Below are positions 58,976-64,000 of a DNA stretch of 64,000 nt, piece after piece. The stretch comes from Capsicum annuum (lineage: Eukaryota > Streptophyta > Magnoliopsida > Solanales > Solanaceae). The notes beneath the pieces were generated by a model. It saw nothing but the letters and a program-made list of their open reading frames with translations. It did not search any database and was not told where the DNA came from. The stretch is from positions 158,151,160-158,215,159 of the forward strand of contig NC_061115.1 of NCBI RefSeq assembly GCF_002878395.1. Reading direction: 5' to 3'. Every line of letters begins with the position of its first letter. Position 1 is the first letter of the stretch. A program made the translations under genes and the position numbers.

Positions 58976-61340
58976 AATAATGACTTACTCAAACCCATTA
59001 AGAATCAAATAATTTGTCCACTGTATTATCCTAAAATTCATGAGAAAATATTCTACTAATTAATTCTTTTTAAATATTTTAGGTAATTTTCAATCAGTTT
59101 CATTTTTTTTTAGGTTTAGGACTCTTTACATATTAAGAGAAAAAATTATTTCCAGCGTCATTTTCCTATAGTCGTAGAGCAGGTTAGTTTACATCATTCT
59201 TAGTATTTTTTTTCAATATTAGTTATTTATGCAGAAAATTGAAGGACTGGAGAACAATACAAGTGGACTCCTAACTAAATACTTGTTAAACAATTATTGG
59301 TTAGTTTTCTTCTCTGTCTAATTTGGTGTTTCTTCCATTGTAATACTATTTCTTTTAATCAGTTCACTTGATCTTGACTATGGCTGATGTTTGTATCGCT
59401 TAATCTATATCCATATATTAGAGTTCAACTATATCAGAATTCGTATTGTAGGACTTATTTTTGTGACAGTCTTCAATAAGATATTTTTCGTATTTAAAAT
59501 AGAGAAATCTCAATCATTCTATCACAATTCATATTGATATATTCTGTGTTATTTGTTACTAAATCGATGTACTCAATTAAATTATTACGTTCACTTGATA
59601 ATTATCTTTTCTTTTCCATACAAGAAAAGAAAAAATTCACTTCTAATCCGTTCCGTGCTTTTTTATATGGTGTTTATGCGGATTCTTAAACATCGAGAAT
59701 GTCCAACTTGAAAAGCTTTAAAGTAAGTGTTTTTCATGATAATCTTATAACTTATTTATATATCTTATATCTGTACCATCTTATTTTCCTTTGTAAATTT
59801 TAATAGTTAACATATTTGAGATACACATTTATTATAAATAAATATAATATTTATTTTAATGTTATTGCTATTTTTAATAATTTATTTTTATATATAATTT
59901 TATTGATTAATATGAGACACTTGCAATGTCAAGCTATATATTTTTTATTTTAATGTCAACTAGCAAACATATCCGTGCGATGAAGGATATTATTCAAGTA
60001 ATATTTTTGATCGTTTCATATTGAAATGTCTCGTTTGAATTTGTTAAATTATATTATCTTAAAAAAATCACTTATCATCTTATTTCTCGATAAAATAAGA
60101 AAATAAAATAATTTTTTTTTCTATCCACCTCCCTCATTCTCCAATCATTTTTTTTAATATAAATATTTTTTCTACCGCTTTCCCCTCATGCCTCCACCCA
60201 CACACATTCCTTTCACACTCAATCCCCCACTAGTAATCAAATTTATCCCAAAAAAATAATCATCTAATTGTAAACAAAAATTATGTTTCATATGTTTCTA
60301 TAATATTATTAACAATTTAAAGATGGTGGATTGTTAATAATCTCTACCCCGCCCCCTCCCCCTCCCCCGCCCCCTCCCCTTCAAAATCAAGTATATATTA
60401 GCAAAAATAATAATGTAATTGTAAAAAAGTTTTTATGTATCATATTTTGAATTATATTTTGACAATTTAAAGATTTTAGATTATCAAAAGCAATTTAAAT
60501 TTTTATTCTACTGTCCCTCCATCTCTTCTGTGCAAAATTTTGTAAATAATAATATGTGTCTTATGATTTCTTCATTATATTTTCAAAATTATTTAAATTT
60601 CCTTCCTCTCCCCCCCCCCCCCCCACCCCCCCCAACCAATCCTCCATGTATATTTTTTAATTATAATTTGATTACTTTGTTTTTTTCTAATTTGATCTTG
60701 AATTAGTTTTCTTCTTTCTTATCTCAATATATAAAATTAAAATAGATAATTTTGTTATGCATAACAAAATATATGAAATATAGATTAGAAGAAGATTTCA
60801 AAATAATCTAGTCTGTTAGAAGTGGTTATAATTTAAAGTTTAAGTCAAGCATTTTTACGTCTATCAAAATATGAATTTATCTCATATATTTGATATAAAA
60901 AAATATCTACTTTTTATAAATCAAATTAAAAAATATATATATTAACATGTCCTTATAACTAAAATAAATTTCATAATGTACGTAAAATTTTTTGAATATG
61001 AATTTTAAAGTAGAAAGTAAAATCATGAATTTTATTCTAAGAAAAAGAATTTTATTATATTAACCTATATACATTATATTTAATTAAACTCTAAGTGACA
61101 TCATTAAATGTATTTTTTTAGCTTTTAATTTGACATCCAGTGATTATGACTCAATCGCATTTACTAAAAGTTATTTCATTAGTCTTTTAAATTTTTTATT
61201 TTTATTTTTTATACTACACATAATCAATTAAAAAATAAACAAATAGAGATGTAGATTTTTAGTTAAAATCAAGAAAAGACTAAATCAATTGAAATATCTA
61301 AATACCTGTAAATTTTTTGTTTTTAATCTTCCCAAAAAAA
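58976..61340. other. AT-rich intergenic DNA with C-rich tracts
   Basis: No gene recognised. CCGCCCCCTCCCCCTCCCCC-type DNA lies at 60349-60380 and a near-pure C tract at 60609-60634, both standing out from AT-rich surroundings. Confidence 0.55.
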
Positions 61341-62575
61341 ATTATTTTATTTTATAGTAATAATGCTCCATAAAGTTGTCTTTCTACTTAAGATTGCATT
61401 TTTAAAGTAAATGCCTAAACAACTGATTTTATAAAATTCTACTTAAATAAAAAAAAAGTTAGTCTTCAATTCAAACTAAAATTAATACAACAATTACTTT
61501 TATGAGCGACCATGAATATTATGATTTGAATTTTAATAAATCTGTCATTCTCTTGGAATAAAAAAAAGATGAAAAATAAGATAAAAAATGTTATACATGT
61601 CATTAAATTTTAAAATAATGACATACCTAAATATTTTTAAACTGAAAGTTCAAGTATTTATAGAATTTGATCTTCAAATTCTAATAAACTAATATAGATA
61701 ATACTATCTTTTTCTCTTCATTAATAACCAAGTTAAGAAAAAGAAAAGGAAAAAAAGGAACAAATTTGACTTTTTTAAAATAATTTATACGAATATGTGC
61801 GTAAATTTAAAACATGATTTTTTTATTATTTTATATATGTACAAATACAACGTTCCTCTTTATTATTTAAATCATAATATGTATATTTCTTCAAATATAT
61901 TGACATTTGTTTTTCTATTTTCTTTTCCTATGTATATGCTAGTTCATGCTTAGCATTATTATTTTATTTTATAGTAATAATGCGCCATAAATTTGTCTTT
62001 CTACTTAAGATTGTGTTTTTAAAGCAAGTGCCTAAATAACTGATTTTATAAAATTCTTCTTAAATAAAAAGAATTAGTCATCAATTCAAACTAAAATTAA
62101 GACAACAATTACTTTTATTATTGAGTTACCATAAATATTATGATTTAAATTTTAGTAAATCTGTCATTCTCTTGGAATAAAAAAAAAAGATGAAAAATAA
62201 GGTAAAAAAGTTATACATGTCGTTAAATTTTAAAATAATGACATATCGAAATATTTTAAAACTGAAAGTTCAAGTATTTATAGAATTTGATCTTCAAATT
62301 CTAATAAACTAATATAGATAATACTATATTTTTCTCTTCTTTAATAACCAAGTTAAGAAAAAGAAAAAAAGGAACAAAATTTGATTTTTTAAAAATAATT
62401 TATACGAATATGTGCGTAAATTTAAAACATGACTTTTTTATTATTTTATATGTGTACAAATACGATGTTCCTCTTTATTATTTAAATCATGATATATATA
62501 TATATATTTCTTCTAATATATTGACATTTATTTTTTTATTTTCTTTTCCTATTCATACTTAGCTAGTTCTCTCTG
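61341..62575. repeat. 617-bp tandem duplication
   Basis: ATTATTTTATTTTATAGTAA starts at 61341 and again at 61958. The copies run in parallel through TTGTCTTTCTACTTAAGATT, AAATCTGTCATTCTCTTGGA, CTAATATAGATAATACTAT and TTATACGAATATGTGCGTAA, with identity above 90 percent by eye and a few short indels. No coding region lies inside. Confidence 0.92.
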
Positions 62576-63119
62576 TTTAGTTAATTTATCAAAAAATATT
62601 TAAAAAATATGTATCTTCTTTTTACTTATACTCTTTTTTGTTACCTTTCATTCATACTTTTACTATAAAATATTTTATTTACATTTTAAAAATAAAATGA
62701 GTTAAAATATTACAAATTGTAAAAAAAAATTATTTATTTATTTCAAATTTTCTCTAACCATTTTAGAACATTTAATCTGCTGAACTGTAAAGGTTTTTCA
62801 TAAGCACAAAATTTTAAATATATGGATAATAATTTTTTATTATATTCCTCAATCACAATTCGAACTTAAATCCTAATAATCAAAGTTTATTTAAAATAAC
62901 AATTACTTAATCTAACATCTGTATTAAAAATTTTAAGGATGTATTTAATTAATTTTATAAAATCATAATAAAAAATATTATTTATTTGAATTCAAATCCA
63001 AATATAAAAAAAATAGTTGTTAAACATCATTATCTACATATAAAAATAAAAATGTCAAATCAAATGGAGTTTTTAAAAAAAAATAAAAAGTGTAATAAGT
63101 AAATTCATAAACAAGGCTA
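62576..63119. other. AT-rich spacer, no gene seen
   Basis: Stop-rich AT-rich DNA. Confidence 0.5.
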
Positions 63120-63168
63120 ATATATATATATATATGTATGTATGTATGTCTGTATGTATGTATGTATT
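63120..63168. repeat. (TA)n/(TATG)n microsatellite
   Basis: TA run followed by about eight TATG/TGTA units with one CTG change. Confidence 0.93.
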
Positions 63169-63366
63169 TTGGTAGTACGATAATAGAAGTTAATGATGAA
63201 AAGGAATAACTCAAATACAATAAGAATAACGTATCAAAACTTTAAAGTTGCTAAGCTACTATCAAACTCATGTAATGTTCTCTAGAAGTAAAATAAAGAA
63301 AGGCAACTCAAACTCTCATGCTATCAAGAACGAAAAACAAAAATAGAACCAAGCCTTTTTTTTTTT

Positions 63367-63768
63367 AAAGCCTTGTGACCATATTATCCTCACTTCTTTG
63401 ACTTCTTAGATCCTTGGGTTGGCTGGGCTTAGGTTCCTGAGCCACTGCTGCAGGTTGTACTGGCCTCTCTCCTGATTCCTGAGCCAAACACTCCTCCCTC
63501 CTTACAAACTTTCTTTTCCTGTTTGCTTTGTTCTTTGCCCACCTGGCCTCAAATTGGTCTGACAGAGTGTTCCCCCTAGCCTTTTCAACCTTTGTTTTGT
63601 GCATGTTCTCTATTAGCACACGTTTGTTCTTGAAGACATTACCTTTCACCTTCATGTACATGTCATGGTACATGTACTTGTCAATCTTCTTAGACTCCCT
63701 GTACTTGTTAAGAAACTGCCTAAGGCCTCTCATCCTCCTCATCCATAGCACGTTTGTGGGCAACCGGA
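63367..63768 (-). pseudogene. RPL19: 60S ribosomal protein eL19, 3' part, frameshifted
   Basis: The minus-strand reading [50 protein letters not shown] and [20 protein letters not shown] is the C-terminal half of eL19 (family: [18 protein letters not shown]). There are several changes at conserved sites (ARRAKNKASRERK expected). The frame ends [15 protein letters not shown], but one frame over reads GSKKSKK and TGA (63390-63392), the normal eL19 ending, so one base was lost near codon 115 of this piece. A run of 11 A on the coding strand (63356-63366) follows 23 bases later. The N-terminal half is absent. A possible AG acceptor at 63769-63770 leaves open a last exon of a gene extending beyond the window. 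A 5'-truncated processed pseudogene is the better reading. Confidence 0.88.
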
Positions 63769-64000
63769 CTAATCAGTAATCAATAACAAAGAGAGAAGAA
63801 ACCTTAACACTACATAACAGGATAGGAGTATATATATATATATATATATATATAAATTGTATTCCAATTCAATTTTCATTTAAAAATTCAAATTCAAATA
63901 TCGTTATCCTTATATTTTTCAAATGTAACATTCTTATCTTAAATATATATTTGAAATCGAATGTCCTTATCCTTATCTTTTTCAAATTTGACATACTTAT
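63769..64000. other. AT-rich end of the window with (TA)n and short direct repeats
   Basis: TA run at 63829-63854. CTTATCCTTATCTTTTTCAAA-type units recur at about 63903 and 63967, spaced about 65 bp. No coding region is seen. Confidence 0.6.

Overview
This window looks like repeat-rich nuclear DNA of a flowering plant, most likely a nightshade (Solanaceae). The signs are strong A+T bias, plant L1-type and RTE-type LINEs, a tRNA-derived SINE with a tail I associate with Solanaceae SINEs, chromovirus LTR retrotransposons with tRNA-Met-type primer sites, a Dayslee­per/Ac-like hAT transposase, and relics of two ordinary plant genes (a progesterone 5-beta-reductase/iridoid-synthase-like reductase and ribosomal protein eL19). 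The genus is inference. I see no intact host gene. Every recognisable coding region is a transposon gene or a broken copy.

Left part (1-13692). Two inverted arms (1029-1455 and 8685-9022), each abutting an (AT)n tract, look like the ends of one non-autonomous element. A 6.5-kb L1-type LINE (1807-8338) sits inside it with a perfect 16-bp target-site duplication (TSD) and a poly(A) tail. A degenerate tandem array with a unit of about 153 bp follows (9720-10980), then unremarkable AT-rich sequence.

Middle part (13693-48342) is one deep nest of insertions. The outermost layer is a Mutator-like element with inverted ends of about 215 bp and a possible captured gene fragment. A minus-strand Ty3/gypsy chromovirus (here G1, 13880-47186, LTRs about 2.6 kb) is inserted in its left end. 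G1's 3' LTR carries a hAT element (14584-18779), which itself carries a truncated RTE LINE (15403-16152, 15-bp TSD). G1's pol is split between protease and reverse transcriptase by a plus-strand gag-protease element (G3, 23803-32938, TSD ACACC), which holds a solo LTR (25560-27202, TSD CCTAA). G1's 5' LTR is split by another minus-strand chromovirus (G2, 35806-45397) that has lost its gag core, RNase H and integrase core. Removing the insertions gives back LTRs of equal length and a continuous pol reading.

Right part (48343-64000). A minus-strand SINE (48982-49172, 13-bp TSD) precedes a reductase pseudogene (49519-50839) that has lost the segment holding its catalytic lysine. Directly after it lies a broken replication-protein-A-like OB-fold fragment (50903-51188) and a minus-strand LINE remnant (51320-53430). 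The rest is AT-rich with microsatellites, a 617-bp tandem duplication (61341-62575) and a damaged 3' part of an eL19 ribosomal protein gene (63367-63768).

There are no operons or functional modules here. The value of the region is its insertion history, which can be read from nesting, TSDs and LTR divergence. I found no convincing new defence, metabolic or regulatory system.
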